Positions 48,042 through 58,522 of a stretch of DNA of 64,000 nucleotides are shown one piece after another (positions within the stretch are counted from its first letter, which is position 1; each line of letters opens with the position of its first letter). The notes beneath the pieces were generated by a model. That model was given only the letters and a program-made list of their open reading frames with translations, was not told where the DNA came from and made no database searches. The DNA comes from Silicimonas sp. Its GTDB lineage: Bacteria > Pseudomonadota > Alphaproteobacteria > Rhodobacterales > Rhodobacteraceae. The DNA is taken from contig JAOXSD010000113.1 in NCBI GenBank assembly GCA_025800205.1, forward strand, positions 35,373 through 99,372, in the 5' to 3' direction. The position numbers and the translations under genes are program-made.

Positions 48042-50972
48042 ATGCCCTTTGCCGAACTCAGCGCCCTGTCCAATTTCACCTTCCTCACCGGGGCCTCCCA
48101 CCCGGAGGAATACATGGAGCGTGCCGCCCTGCTCGGGCTCAGCGCCATCGCCATTGCCGACGAGAATTCCGTCGCCGGCGTGGTCCGCGCCTGGGCGCGG
48201 GCGCGCGAGATTTCCCGTGAGATCGATGAACGGGGCGCGGAGGCATTGATCGGCCCGCCTGCCCCCGCAGGCTGCACAGCGGGGCCCTCGGCCGCCGTGG
48301 GCAACCTGCCCGCCCTTCTGCCCGGCGCGCGGATCACCCTGGCCTCCGGTTTCACCAGCACCGCCCTGCCCCAGACCCGGCGCGGCTGGGGCCATCTCTG
48401 CCGGTTGATCTCGCGCGGGCGGCTGCGCTCGGAAAAGGGCAGCTGCCTGCTGCATATGGAAGACCTGGTGGAATTCGGCGGCGAGATCACCCATCTGATC
48501 CACCCCGGCACCGGCGCCGAATGGGAGGCTCTCGCCCGCCGCCTGATCCGCCGGTTCGGCCCGGCCTGCCATCTGGTGATGGCGCCGCGCTATGACGGCC
48601 AGGACGGCCCCCGCTTCGACCGGGTCGCGGCACTGGCCGAGAGGCTCGGCCTGCCCACGATCGCCAGCGCCGATCCGTTGATGCACCACGGAAAGCGCCG
48701 CCAGCTGGCCGATGTGATGAGCGCCATCCGGCTCGGCCGCAAGGTGGATGATCTGGGGCGCGCCGCCCTGGCCAATGCGGAACGGCGGCTGCGCTCGGAG
48801 GCCGAGATGCGGCGCCTCTACGGGTCCCATGGCGCCGCCATCGACCGGGCCGGGGCGCTCGCAGAAACGCTGACCTTCCGGCTCGATGAGTTGCGCTATG
48901 AGTATCCCTCCGAGGTCGCGGGCGGCGAAACCGCCTCCGAACGGCTCGCCCGGCTGGCCCGCGAAGGGCTGCGCTGGCGCTACCCGTCGGGCGCGCCGGA
49001 GCATGTGCAGAAGCTGATGGAGCACGAGCTCAAGCTGATTGCCAAACTCAGATACGAACCCTATTTCCTGACCGTCCGCGACGTGGTCGCCTTTGCCCGT
49101 TCCCGCGACATTCTCTGCCAGGGGCGCGGCTCGGCGGCCAATTCCGTGGTCTGCTACTGCCTCGGCATCACCTCCGTCTCCCCTGAGATCGGCACCATGG
49201 TCTTTGAGCGTTTCGTCTCCGAAGCCCGCGACGAGCCGCCCGACATCGACGTGGATTTCGAACATGAACGGCGCGAGGAGGTGATCCAGCACATCTACGA
49301 CCGCTACGGCCGCCACCGCGCCGGGCTCTGCGCCACCGTGGTCCATTACCGGGGCAAGCGCGCGATCCGCGAAGTCGGCCGCGCCATGGGCCTGTCGGAA
49401 GACACGATCAGTGCGATTTCCTCCCAGCTCTGGGGGTTCTTCGACACCTCGGGCATGGCCGAACAACAGCTCCGCGAAATCGGCCTCGACCCGACCGACC
49501 GCCGCCTCGCCCTGACCCTGCGGCTGATCTTTCAGATCCAGGGCTTCCCCCGTCACCTGTCGCAACATGTGGGCGGCTTCGTCATCACCGAGGGCCGGCT
49601 CGACGAGCTGGTCCCGGTGGAAAACGCCACGATGGAAGACCGCACGGTCATCTGCTGGGACAAGGACGACATTGATGCGCTGGGGATCCTCAAGGTCGAT
49701 GTGCTGGCGCTCGGCATGCTGACCTGCATCCGCAAGTCATTTGACCTGCTGAAAATGCACCACCAGATCGAATACAATCTGGCGACCCTGCCCCCCGAAG
49801 ACCCCGATGTCTATGACATGCTCTGCCGTGCCGACAGCCTGGGCGTCTTCCAGGTGGAAAGCCGCGCACAGATGAACTTCCTGCCCCGGATGAAGCCGCG
49901 CACCTTCTATGATCTGGTGATCGAAGTGGCGATCATCCGCCCCGGCCCGATCCAGGGCGACATGGTCCATCCCTTCATCCGCCGCCGCAATGGCGAGGAA
50001 AAGATCGAGTTTCCTTCCGACGAGCTGGGCAAGGTGCTGGCCAAGACCCTTGGCGTGCCGCTCTTTCAGGAGCAGGCGATGCAGATCGCCATCGTCGGCG
50101 CCGGCTTCACGCCCGAGGAGGCGGACCGGCTGCGCCGCTCGCTCGCCACCTTCAAGAAACACGGCAATGTCAGCGAATTCCGCAACCGCTTCCTGCGCGG
50201 GATGGCGACGAATGGCTATGATCCGGAATTTGCCGAACGCTGCTTTTCCCAGATCGAAGGCTTCGGCTCCTACGGGTTTCCCGAAAGCCACGCGGCCAGT
50301 TTCGCCCTGCTGGTCTATGCCTCCTCCTGGCTGAAATGCCACCACCCCGGCCTCTTTGCCTGCGCGCTCCTGAACTCCCAGCCCATGGGGTTCTACGCCC
50401 CCGCGCAGATCGTCCGCGACGCCCGCGAACATGGGGTGGAGGTGCGCCCGCCCGACATCAACGCCTCGAGCTGGGACAATCTGATGGAGCCCGACGGGCG
50501 CGGCGGGCTGGCCCTCCGGCTCGGCTTCCGGCAGATCAAGGGGCTGCGCGAAGAGGATTGCATCTGGATCGTGGCGGCCCGCGGCAATGGCTATCTGGGC
50601 GTCGAGGATGTCTGGCGCCGCGCCGGGGTCGAACCGCGCATGCTGCGCGCCCTGGCCGAAGCCGATGCCTTCGCAAGCCTCGGCGCCACCCGGCGCGAAG
50701 CGCTCTGGGCGGCGGCCGCCATTGCCTCGGACAAGCCCCTGCCGCTTTTCTCCGGCGATCTCGATGGCGAGGGGATCGAGGAAGACCCGGCCCGCCTGCC
50801 CGAGATGAGCGCGGGCGAACATGTGGTCGAGGATTACGTGGCCATGCGCCTGACCCTGCGGGCCCATCCGATGGCCTTTCTGCGCCCGAAGCTGACCCCG
50901 GGCTTTAGCGCCGGGACGCCGCCAGCCAGTGTTCCAGATCCCGCTGGGCGGCCTCCAGCGTCTCGATATTGA
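48042..50972 (+). CDS. dnaE2: Error-prone DNA polymerase DnaE2, apparently C-terminally truncated
   Basis: FAELSALSNFTFLTGASHPEEYMERAALLGLSAIAIADENSVAGVVRA; PPDIDVDFEHERREEVIQHIYDRYG; CWDKDDIDALGILKVDVLALGML; ends shortly after AHPMAFLRPKL. ORF track start 48003; MPFAEL at 48042 preferred. Confidence 0.9.
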   Translation: MPFAELSALSNFTFLTGASHPEEYMERAALLGLSAIAIADENSVAGVVRAWARAREISREIDERGAEALIGPPAPAGCTAGPSAAVGNLPALLPGARITLASGFTSTALPQTRRGWGHLCRLISRGRLRSEKGSCLLHMEDLVEFGGEITHLIHPGTGAEWEALARRLIRRFGPACHLVMAPRYDGQDGPRFDRVAALAERLGLPTIASADPLMHHGKRRQLADVMSAIRLGRKVDDLGRAALANAERRLRSEAEMRRLYGSHGAAIDRAGALAETLTFRLDELRYEYPSEVAGGETASERLARLAREGLRWRYPSGAPEHVQKLMEHELKLIAKLRYEPYFLTVRDVVAFARSRDILCQGRGSAANSVVCYCLGITSVSPEIGTMVFERFVSEARDEPPDIDVDFEHERREEVIQHIYDRYGRHRAGLCATVVHYRGKRAIREVGRAMGLSEDTISAISSQLWGFFDTSGMAEQQLREIGLDPTDRRLALTLRLIFQIQGFPRHLSQHVGGFVITEGRLDELVPVENATMEDRTVICWDKDDIDALGILKVDVLALGMLTCIRKSFDLLKMHHQIEYNLATLPPEDPDVYDMLCRADSLGVFQVESRAQMNFLPRMKPRTFYDLVIEVAIIRPGPIQGDMVHPFIRRRNGEEKIEFPSDELGKVLAKTLGVPLFQEQAMQIAIVGAGFTPEEADRLRRSLATFKKHGNVSEFRNRFLRGMATNGYDPEFAERCFSQIEGFGSYGFPESHAASFALLVYASSWLKCHHPGLFACALLNSQPMGFYAPAQIVRDAREHGVEVRPPDINASSWDNLMEPDGRGGLALRLGFRQIKGLREEDCIWIVAARGNGYLGVEDVWRRAGVEPRMLRALAEADAFASLGATRREALWAAAAIASDKPLPLFSGDLDGEGIEEDPARLPEMSAGEHVVEDYVAMRLTLRAHPMAFLRPKLTPGFSAGTPPASVPDPAGRPPASRY

Positions 50973-51618
50973 TCGCGCGGGTGATCAGCGCGCGGTTGAG
51001 CGCCCGCACCCGCTTATTCACCACCACATCGCCCTCAAGCTCCACCCCCAGCTTGTCATAAAGCGACAACAACCGGTTCTGCACCGTGCGCAGGGACATG
51101 TGCCGCCGTTCGGCGATCTGCTTGTCCTGCAGCCCGAGCGCCAGATCGAGCAGCACCGCAAATTCGCTGTCATCAAGCCGGTTGCGCGGCGCGGCGGCCC
51201 GTTTCTGATGCCGGTGCAATTCCCGGTCCACCATGATCTGCCCCTCGACCAGCACCGCGCGCAACGCAAGTTTCAGCCGGTCGGGCGAGGCGGTCTTGAG
51301 GATGTAGCCGTAAGCACTGTCTTCAGGGACGATCTGCGCAATGCCCCGCAGATAGGCCTCATCGGCATAGTTCGACCAGAACAGCACCCGGGTCTGCGGC
51401 CGTTCCGCCCAGATCGTGCGCGCCGCCTCGATGCCGTTCTTGCGCTCCATCTGCAGATCCATGACGATGGCCGTGACCCCATGTTCGCGCGCCTCCGTCT
51501 CGCCCTCGGCCCCGTCTTCCGCATGGACGATCTCGGTCACCTCGGGCAGCGCATCGGACAGCGCATCATGCAGATAGGACGCGTGAAACGGGTCGTCCTC
51601 CACCATCAGAACCTTCAT
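50905..51618 (-). CDS. NarL/LuxR-type response regulator
   Basis: MKVLMVEDDPFHASYL, TAIVMDLQMERKNG receiver; LQDKQIAERRHMSLRTVQNRLLSLYDKLGV HTH. Confidence 0.88.
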   Translation of the reverse strand: MKVLMVEDDPFHASYLHDALSDALPEVTEIVHAEDGAEGETEAREHGVTAIVMDLQMERKNGIEAARTIWAERPQTRVLFWSNYADEAYLRGIAQIVPEDSAYGYILKTASPDRLKLALRAVLVEGQIMVDRELHRHQKRAAAPRNRLDDSEFAVLLDLALGLQDKQIAERRHMSLRTVQNRLLSLYDKLGVELEGDVVVNKRVRALNRALITRAINIETLEAAQRDLEHWLAASRR

Positions 51619-52790
51619 GGCGCGCCTCCCAAAGTAATCCGCAACGTGGTGCCCTTGTCGCCCGACACATCAAGCCCGGCGCCGATCAGCCGCGCCCGGG
51701 TGCGGATGTTCGCAAGCCCCGATTGCCGGATCAGATCGGGCGGCAGGCCCACCCCATCATCCTGAATCGTCAGCGCCAGACCATTGGGCGGCAAGGGGTC
51801 GATCCGCACCGAAATCTGCCGCGCATCCGCATGGCGGGCGGCATTGTTGATCGCTTCCTGGGCAATCCGGTAAAGCGCGATCTGCGTCGTCTGATCCAGC
51901 CGGTCGGGCGCGTTGTCGCTGCGGTCGACCACCTCGATCTCCACCGGCGCCTCCCCCACCGCGCGTTCCAGATGGACGCCAATGGCATGGGCAAAACCAA
52001 AGAGTTCCAGAAGCGTCGGCCGCGCGGTGTCGATGATCCGGCGCAGATCGGTGATCGTGTCGGAAATCCGTGCCGCCAGCACCTCCTGTGCCGGCGTGCC
52101 TCCGGTCACGTCGCGCAAAAGCCGGGTCAGATCCGCCAGCGTCTGATCATGGAGATCCATGCCGATCCGCTGCTGCTCCAGCTCAAGGGTCTGGGTCAGC
52201 TCCAGCGCGCCCTGGCGCAACCGCTCCTCCCGCGCCCGTGCCTCCTGACCATCAAGCGTCGCCCGTTGCGCCAGTTCGGCAATGTGCAAGGCATGGCAAT
52301 AGGGCGACAGCAGATCGGCAATATGCTGGGCATGGCGCACGGTTTCCATCGAATAGAACCCGGGCGTGGAATGAGAGATGTTGAGCGTGCCCACCGGCTC
52401 GCCCATCACCTTCATCAGCACATGGACGCGCGAGCGCATCTTGTGATTGAAGATCGGCTCGGAACAGGCGCCCGGAAAGGTCTGGCGCGGATCCGTCATC
52501 GCATCCTGGCACAGCATGAATTCGCATTTGCCGGTCAAAAGATCGCGGATCGGCGAGGCACTGAGCCGTGTCTGCGCCCGCGACCATCGGGTCCGGATGC
52601 CCACCTCGTAGCTGGTCAGCCAGCCGGGCCGGTCCTTCAGACAGAGATCCGCATGGGTGAAGGGGATCACCTCGCCAATCTCATCGGCCACCGCCTTCAG
52701 CGCCGAGGCAATATCGGCCCGTTCGGCCAGATGGGCCGATATGCGCAGGAACACATCCCCGCGCTGCGGCTGTGGCAGAACCTCCGGCAT
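51615..52790 (-). CDS. NarX-type histidine kinase with GAF-like N-terminus, no obvious TM segment
   Basis: EQQRIGMDLHDQTLADLTRLLRDV H-box; IALYRIAQEAINNAARHADA; DDGVGLPP; start MPEVLPQPQRGDVF. Confidence 0.88.
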   Translation of the reverse strand: MPEVLPQPQRGDVFLRISAHLAERADIASALKAVADEIGEVIPFTHADLCLKDRPGWLTSYEVGIRTRWSRAQTRLSASPIRDLLTGKCEFMLCQDAMTDPRQTFPGACSEPIFNHKMRSRVHVLMKVMGEPVGTLNISHSTPGFYSMETVRHAQHIADLLSPYCHALHIAELAQRATLDGQEARAREERLRQGALELTQTLELEQQRIGMDLHDQTLADLTRLLRDVTGGTPAQEVLAARISDTITDLRRIIDTARPTLLELFGFAHAIGVHLERAVGEAPVEIEVVDRSDNAPDRLDQTTQIALYRIAQEAINNAARHADARQISVRIDPLPPNGLALTIQDDGVGLPPDLIRQSGLANIRTRARLIGAGLDVSGDKGTTLRITLGGAP

Positions 52791-52999
52791 CACTCTCCTC
52801 CCCCCGCGATCTGCGCGTTCCCGCAAATTGGCAAGTCGGGACCGGAAAGAAAACACCCAAACGCGCAAAGAACCTGCGGAAACCCGCAACATCTCTGCGG
52901 GGCCTGCGCTTTACAGCTGCGCGCCCCACATCCCATGCTCCCCTCGACCGCCCGGTTTCCCGAGCGGCATGACCGCGCATTTGGCGCGAGAGGGAGGAC

Positions 53000-54028
53000 A
53001 TGATGAAGATTTCGAAACTGCTGCTTGGCGCGGCAGGGCTTGCCCTGGTCGCCGGTCTGGCCCAGGCGGGCTCGCATCTGCAAGACACATCCGGCAAGCG
53101 CATTGCGCTGTCGAACAATTACGCCGGCAATTCCTGGCGTCAGGCCATGCTGCAAAGCTGGGAAGAGGCCGCAGGCGCCGCCGTGGCCGATGGCGTCGTT
53201 GCCGCCGCCGACGCTTTCACCACTTCGGAAAATCAGGCCACCGAACAGGCCGCCCAGATCCAGAACATGATCCTGCAGGGCTATGATGCCATCGTGATCA
53301 ACGCCGCCTCGCCCACAGCACTCAATGGCGCGGTGAAGGAGGCCTGCGACGCCGGCGTCACCGTGGTCAGCTTTGACGGCATCGTGTCCGAGCCCTGCGC
53401 CTGGCGCATCGCCGTCGACTTTGCCGCCATGGGCAAGGAAGAGGTCGACTATCTCGCCACCCGCCTGCCCGACGGCGGCAACCTTCTGGAAATCCGCGGG
53501 CTCGCCGGTGTCTTCGTCGATGACGAAATCAGTGCCGGCATCCACGCAGGCGTGGCCGAACATGACCAATTCAAGATCGTCGGCTCGGTCCATGGCGACT
53601 GGGCCCAGGACGTGGCGCAGAAAGCCGTGGCGGGTATCCTGCCTTCGCTCCCGGATGTGGTCGGCGTGGTCACGCAAGGCGGTGACGGTTATGGCGCCGC
53701 ACAGGCCTTCAAGGCCGCCGGTCGCCCGACCCCGCTGATCGTACTCGGCAACCGCCAGGATGAAATGCAATGGTGGGCCGATCAGCGCGATGCGAACGGT
53801 TATGAAACCCTGTCGCTGTCGATCGCGCCCGGTGTCTCGACACTGGCCTTCTGGGTCGCCCAGCAGGTGCTCGCGGGCGAAGAGGTGCCGAAAGACCTGA
53901 CGGTTCCCTTCCTGAAAATCACCCAGGACACGCTCGATGAAAAGCTTGCCGGAACCCCGGTCGGCTCGGTCGCTAACGTGATGTACGCGCTCGAAGACGC
54001 CCAGGCCGTCATCGCCGGCGCGAAGTAA
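53000..54028 (+). CDS. Ribose-type sugar ABC transporter substrate-binding protein
   Basis: Signal peptide; [57 protein letters not shown]. Confidence 0.88.
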   Translation: MMKISKLLLGAAGLALVAGLAQAGSHLQDTSGKRIALSNNYAGNSWRQAMLQSWEEAAGAAVADGVVAAADAFTTSENQATEQAAQIQNMILQGYDAIVINAASPTALNGAVKEACDAGVTVVSFDGIVSEPCAWRIAVDFAAMGKEEVDYLATRLPDGGNLLEIRGLAGVFVDDEISAGIHAGVAEHDQFKIVGSVHGDWAQDVAQKAVAGILPSLPDVVGVVTQGGDGYGAAQAFKAAGRPTPLIVLGNRQDEMQWWADQRDANGYETLSLSIAPGVSTLAFWVAQQVLAGEEVPKDLTVPFLKITQDTLDEKLAGTPVGSVANVMYALEDAQAVIAGAK

Positions 54029-54038
54029 CTCCCGACCT

Positions 54039-54073
54039 GCGGGCGGGCCTTCGGGCCTGCCCGCTTTTTCCTT
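54039..54073 (+). terminator. Rho-independent-type terminator/attenuator between binding protein and ATPase genes
   Basis: gcgggcgggcc-ttcg-ggcctgcccgc followed by tttttcctttt; 11-bp stem with one G-U, UUCG loop. Confidence 0.8.
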
Positions 54074-54087
54074 TTGATGGAGCACTC

Positions 54088-55515
54088 ATGCCAGATCATG
54101 AGAGCCGCCCGATCGTGGCGCTGGCCGAGGCCAAGAAACATTTCGGCCCTGTGCGCGCCCTCGACGGCGTCACCCTGTCGGTCGCACCCGGCGATTGCAT
54201 CGGGCTGGTGGGCCACAACGGGGCGGGCAAATCCACCTTGGTCAACCTGATCAACGGCGGCCTTGCGCCCTCGGGTGGCACGATCCGCTTTGACCAAGGC
54301 GATGATGCGCTGACTGCGGGCGTGCGCTCGGTCTTTCAGGAACTCTCGCTCTGCCCCAATCTGAGCGTCGCGGAAAACCTCCGCATTTCCCACAGCAGCC
54401 TGCCCCGCATCGGCTGGCGCAAACCGGCCCGCGCCGAAATGCTCGCCAGTCTCGATGCGATCTTCCCTGGCCACGGGATCGACGTCGCGGGCGACGTGGA
54501 AATCGAGCGTCTCACCATCGCCGAACGTCAGATGGTCGAGATCGCCATCGGCTTCGCCCCCCGGGGCAGCGAGGCGCGTCTGGTGATCCTTGATGAACCC
54601 ACTTCATCCCTCGACGCCGGCATCGCCGATCAGCTTCTCGCCCATGTGAAACGCTTCTGCGCGGCAGGCGGTGCCGTCATCTTCATCTCCCACATGCTGG
54701 GCGAGGTTTTCGAGGTGGCCTCCCGCATCGTGGTGCTGAAGGACGGCAGGATCGTCGCCGAACGCGCGACACAAGACTTCACCCGCCAAGGTCTGATCGA
54801 CGCCATGGGCCATATGACCAGCGACGACGCCAGCGTCGAAACCGCCAGGCAATTTGGCGCAGAAGTGCTGCGCACTCCCGAAGGGCTCAGCGCCCGGCAG
54901 GGCGAAATCGTCGGCCTGGCGGGCCTTGCCGGCCACGGCCAGGCCGCCGCCCTTGCCCGTTTTTACCTTGCAAAAACATCCACATGGCGCGCCAGCCGCA
55001 CCAGCGACGCGGTTTTCGTTGCAGGCGATCGCGCCCGCGACGGGGTGCTCCCGCTCTGGTCGATCCTGCGCAACATCTCCATTGCCAGCCTCAAGCTCGG
55101 CGCCCGCGCAGGCCTGGTTGACCGCAGCGCCGAAAACGAAATGGCCGAGGGTTGGAAGACCCGGATCGGCATCCGCACCGATGACCTGACCCGCCCGATC
55201 CTCTCGCTTTCGGGCGGCAACCAGCAGAAAGCGCTTTTCGCCCGCGCGCTTGCCAACCCCGCCCCCATCGTGGTGATGGACGACCCGATGCGCGGCGTCG
55301 ATGTGGGCACCAAACAGGATGTCTATGCCATGATCCGCGCCGAGGCCGCCCGGGGCCGCACCTTCTTGTGGTACTCGACCGAGACCGAGGAGGTCTGCCA
55401 ATGCGACCGCGTCTTCGTGTTCCGCAACGGCGAGATCAGCGCCGAATTGACGGGTACCGAGATCACCGAGGAAAACATCCTCGCCGCCTCCTTCGAGATG
55501 CAGGAGGCGTCATGA
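54088..55515 (+). CDS. Sugar ABC transporter ATP-binding protein (RbsA-like, two NBDs)
   Basis: [30 protein letters not shown]; second [38 protein letters not shown]. Confidence 0.9.
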   Translation: MPDHESRPIVALAEAKKHFGPVRALDGVTLSVAPGDCIGLVGHNGAGKSTLVNLINGGLAPSGGTIRFDQGDDALTAGVRSVFQELSLCPNLSVAENLRISHSSLPRIGWRKPARAEMLASLDAIFPGHGIDVAGDVEIERLTIAERQMVEIAIGFAPRGSEARLVILDEPTSSLDAGIADQLLAHVKRFCAAGGAVIFISHMLGEVFEVASRIVVLKDGRIVAERATQDFTRQGLIDAMGHMTSDDASVETARQFGAEVLRTPEGLSARQGEIVGLAGLAGHGQAAALARFYLAKTSTWRASRTSDAVFVAGDRARDGVLPLWSILRNISIASLKLGARAGLVDRSAENEMAEGWKTRIGIRTDDLTRPILSLSGGNQQKALFARALANPAPIVVMDDPMRGVDVGTKQDVYAMIRAEAARGRTFLWYSTETEEVCQCDRVFVFRNGEISAELTGTEITEENILAASFEMQEAS

Positions 55516-56441
55516 CCCGCCTGTCCCGTTACCGTATCCTGCTGCCGGTCCTGTCGCTCGCCATCCTGCTGGCCGCCACCTTCTGGATGCAGCCCCGCGC
55601 GATGAGCTATTTCGGCCTGAACCTTCTCTTCAATCTCGCCGTGCCCATCGCGCTCGCGACCATCGCCCAGATGATGATCATCATGGTCAATGACATCGAC
55701 CTCTCACTCGGCGCTTTCGTCAGCCTCGTCGCCTGCGTCACCGCCACCTTTCTCCATGACACGCCGCTTCTCGGCCTCGCGATCCTTGCGGCCCTCATCC
55801 TCACCTATGCCGCCCTCGGCGCGATGATCCACGCGCTCGACCTGCCCGCCATCGTGGTCACCCTGGGCATGTCCTTCATCTGGGGCGGCATCGCCCTTTT
55901 CATCCTGCCCAGCCCCGGTGGGGCCAGCCCCGGCTGGCTGCGCAGCCTGATGACGATCAAACCCCCGATGATCCCCATGGCCATCGTCGCCGCCATCACC
56001 ATCGCCGCTCTCACCCATCTCTTGATCATGCGTTCCGGCATCGGCACCGTCCTGCGCGGCGTCGGCGGCAATGCCCGGTCCGTCGCCCGCGCAGGCTGGC
56101 CGGTGATCCGCCTGAAAGCCCTCGCCTACGGGCTTGCCGGTCTCTTCGGTGTCCTGGCGGGCATGGCATTGGTCGGCCTTACCACGTCCGCCGATGCCAA
56201 TATCGCGCTGCGCTACACGCTGCTGTCCATCGCCGGTGTGATCTTGGGCGGCGGTGAATTCATCGGCGGCAAGGTCAGCCCCGTGGGCGCGGTGATCGGC
56301 GCCCTGACCCTGACGCTCGCGGCCTCCTTCCTCAGCTTCCTGCGCCTTTCGCCCGACTGGCAGATCGGCGCCCAGGGCGCGATCCTGATCCTGGTGCTGA
56401 CCGCCCGGCTGATCTTTTCCCGACGGGGGGCAGAGGCATGA
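55512..56441 (+). CDS. Sugar ABC transporter permease (RbsC-like)
   Basis: Hydrophobic; [27 protein letters not shown]; start [16 protein letters not shown] overlap. Confidence 0.88.
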   Translation: MTRLSRYRILLPVLSLAILLAATFWMQPRAMSYFGLNLLFNLAVPIALATIAQMMIIMVNDIDLSLGAFVSLVACVTATFLHDTPLLGLAILAALILTYAALGAMIHALDLPAIVVTLGMSFIWGGIALFILPSPGGASPGWLRSLMTIKPPMIPMAIVAAITIAALTHLLIMRSGIGTVLRGVGGNARSVARAGWPVIRLKALAYGLAGLFGVLAGMALVGLTTSADANIALRYTLLSIAGVILGGGEFIGGKVSPVGAVIGALTLTLAASFLSFLRLSPDWQIGAQGAILILVLTARLIFSRRGAEA

Positions 56442-57373
56442 TATTGCTCAGAAAACCCTGGATCTGGTCTTGGGCCGCCGCCGCCCTGACCTTTGCCCTG
56501 ACCATCGCCCTGACCTCCGGGCGCGGCGGCAGCGAACTGGCCTATGCCGCCCTCAGCTTCGGCGCCTTCGCCGCCATTGTCGGGCTCGGTCAGATGCTCG
56601 TCATCACCCTCGGCCCCGGCAATGTCGACCTCTCGATCCCCGCCACAATGACGCTTTCCGCCACCCTCGCGCTCAAGGTGATGGCGTCGGAACCCGGCAC
56701 CGCCTTTCTCGGCCTCGTCATCGCCCTCGCTGTTGGTTTCGGTGCCGGTCTCGCCAATTTCGCGCTGATCTTCCTTCTGCGCCTGCCGCCGATCATCGCC
56801 ACGCTCGCCGCCTCGCTGATCTACCAGTCGCTGGCCATCTGGTCGAACCGCGGCCTGCGCATCAAACCGCCCGAACCCCTGGCCGATTTCGCCACCGGCC
56901 GTTTCCTCGGCCTGCCCAATGTGGCCTGGGTCGGGCTCACCCTCGCCGTGGCCGTCTGGATCATCCTGGAACGCTCGGTCTGGGGGCGCTGGCTGCTGGC
57001 CACCGGCCAGAACATGCGCGCTGCCCGCCTTGCCGGTGTCCCCGTCGAACGGGTCCGCGCCACCACCTATGTCACGGTCGCCACTTTCGCGGGGCTTGCC
57101 GGCTACCTGCTCGCCAGCTTCTCGGGCGGTGCGGCGCTGAACATGGGCGCCGAATATCTGCTGATGTCCATCGCCGTGGTGGTGATCGGCGGCAGTTCCA
57201 TCGCAGGCGGCGATTCAAACGTCCCCGGCGTCTGGGGGGCCGCGCTTTTCATGTTCCTCGTCGTCTCGATGCTCAATTCCTACGGCGCAGGTGCGGGCGT
57301 GCGCAACGTCCTCACCGGCACCATCGTCATCGCCATCGTCATTGCCGCCAGCACAAGGAGGCTCCGCCCATGA
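56438..57373 (+). CDS. Sugar ABC transporter permease (RbsC-like)
   Basis: GLGQMLVITLGPGNVDLSIPATMTLSA; ATGQNMRAARLAGVPVERV. Confidence 0.9.
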   Translation: MILLRKPWIWSWAAAALTFALTIALTSGRGGSELAYAALSFGAFAAIVGLGQMLVITLGPGNVDLSIPATMTLSATLALKVMASEPGTAFLGLVIALAVGFGAGLANFALIFLLRLPPIIATLAASLIYQSLAIWSNRGLRIKPPEPLADFATGRFLGLPNVAWVGLTLAVAVWIILERSVWGRWLLATGQNMRAARLAGVPVERVRATTYVTVATFAGLAGYLLASFSGGAALNMGAEYLLMSIAVVVIGGSSIAGGDSNVPGVWGAALFMFLVVSMLNSYGAGAGVRNVLTGTIVIAIVIAASTRRLRP

Positions 57374-58302
57374 TCACCCTGCCCGACCATCTGGAGGTGC
57401 ACGACGACCGCTTCCTGTCCCTCGTCCACCCGATGTCGCAACTGGACCAGATCGCCACCGGTTTCACCTGGACCGAAGGCCCGGTCTGGTTCGGCGATCA
57501 CCAGTGCCTCATCTTCTCCGACATCCCCAGCCAGCGGCTGATGCGCTGGTCCGAGGCCGAGGGGCTGACGACGTTCCGGCACCCGTCGGGCTTCAACAAT
57601 GGCAACACCCGCGACCATCTTGGCCGGCTGATCGGCTGCCGGCACGGCGCCCGCGACGTGGTGCGGACCGAAATGAACGGGAGCCTGACCGTGCTCGCTG
57701 ACAGTTTCGACGGCAAGCGCCTCAACTCCCCCAATGACGTGGTGGTCAGCCGCGATGGCGCGATCTGGTTCACCGATCCGACCTACGGGATCATCTCGAA
57801 TTTCGAAGGCTACCGCGCCGCGCCCGAACAGGAGACCCGCAACGTCTACCGGATTGCACCCACGGGCGAGTTGACCGCCGTGGTCCGTGATTTTGCCCAG
57901 CCCAACGGGCTCTGTTTCTCGCCCGACGAAAACACGCTTTATATTGCCGAAAGCGGGTCGAGCCATGATGCCGCCGTGCCCGCCGTGATCCGCAAGTTTG
58001 CCGTTGAGGGGGCGACGCTCACCGACCTCGGCGCCTTCGCCACGATCGACAGGGGCCTGCCCGATGGCATCCGCTGCGACACCTCGGGCAACCTCTGGTC
58101 TTCGGCCGCCGACGGGGTGCATTGTTTCGCCCCCGATGGCACCCTTCTGGGCAAGATCCTGGTGCCGGAAGTGGTCTCCAACCTGGCCTTCGGCGGGCCT
58201 GACGGGCGGCGGCTCCATATCACCGCGACCACTTCGGTCTATCGCGTCTTTGTTGATGCCTTCGGCGCGGAACCCTGGACGCGCCCTAGCGTAAACGGCT
58301 GA
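57370..58302 (+). CDS. SMP-30/gluconolactonase/LRE family protein
   Basis: FTWTEGPVWFGDHQCLIFSDIPSQRLMRW; NSPNDVVVSRDGAIWFTDPTYG; QPNGLCFSPDENTLYIAE; ATG at 57370. Confidence 0.92.
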   Translation: MITLPDHLEVHDDRFLSLVHPMSQLDQIATGFTWTEGPVWFGDHQCLIFSDIPSQRLMRWSEAEGLTTFRHPSGFNNGNTRDHLGRLIGCRHGARDVVRTEMNGSLTVLADSFDGKRLNSPNDVVVSRDGAIWFTDPTYGIISNFEGYRAAPEQETRNVYRIAPTGELTAVVRDFAQPNGLCFSPDENTLYIAESGSSHDAAVPAVIRKFAVEGATLTDLGAFATIDRGLPDGIRCDTSGNLWSSAADGVHCFAPDGTLLGKILVPEVVSNLAFGGPDGRRLHITATTSVYRVFVDAFGAEPWTRPSVNG

Positions 58303-58519
58303 GAACCCACAGGAAAATAACCGCGCCCAGGGTGGCGACAATCAGCGAGCCCAGCAGACCGGTGGCCGCCAGACCCAGCAGACGGCCGAGAAATCCGCCG
58401 ATGAACGCGCCCGCCACGCCGATGCCGAGATTGGCCAGCAGGCCGCGTTCGCTTTGCATGATCTTGCCCGCGAGCCAGCCCGCGGCAAGACCGATCAGCA
58501 GAAACAGGATCAGCCCCAT
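58286..58519 (-). CDS. GlsB/YeaQ/YmgE family stress-response membrane protein
   Basis: LAAGWLAGKIMQSERGLLANLGIGVAGAFIGGFLGRLLG. Confidence 0.88.
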   Translation of the reverse strand: MGLILFLLIGLAAGWLAGKIMQSERGLLANLGIGVAGAFIGGFLGRLLGLAATGLLGSLIVATLGAVIFLWVLSRLR

Positions 58520-58522
58520 CGT

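Noticed and set aside
47805-49568. 587-aa minus-strand ORF
   Set aside because: Antisense to dnaE2; considered as a possible imuB remnant in 47805-48000 but no similarity recognised.
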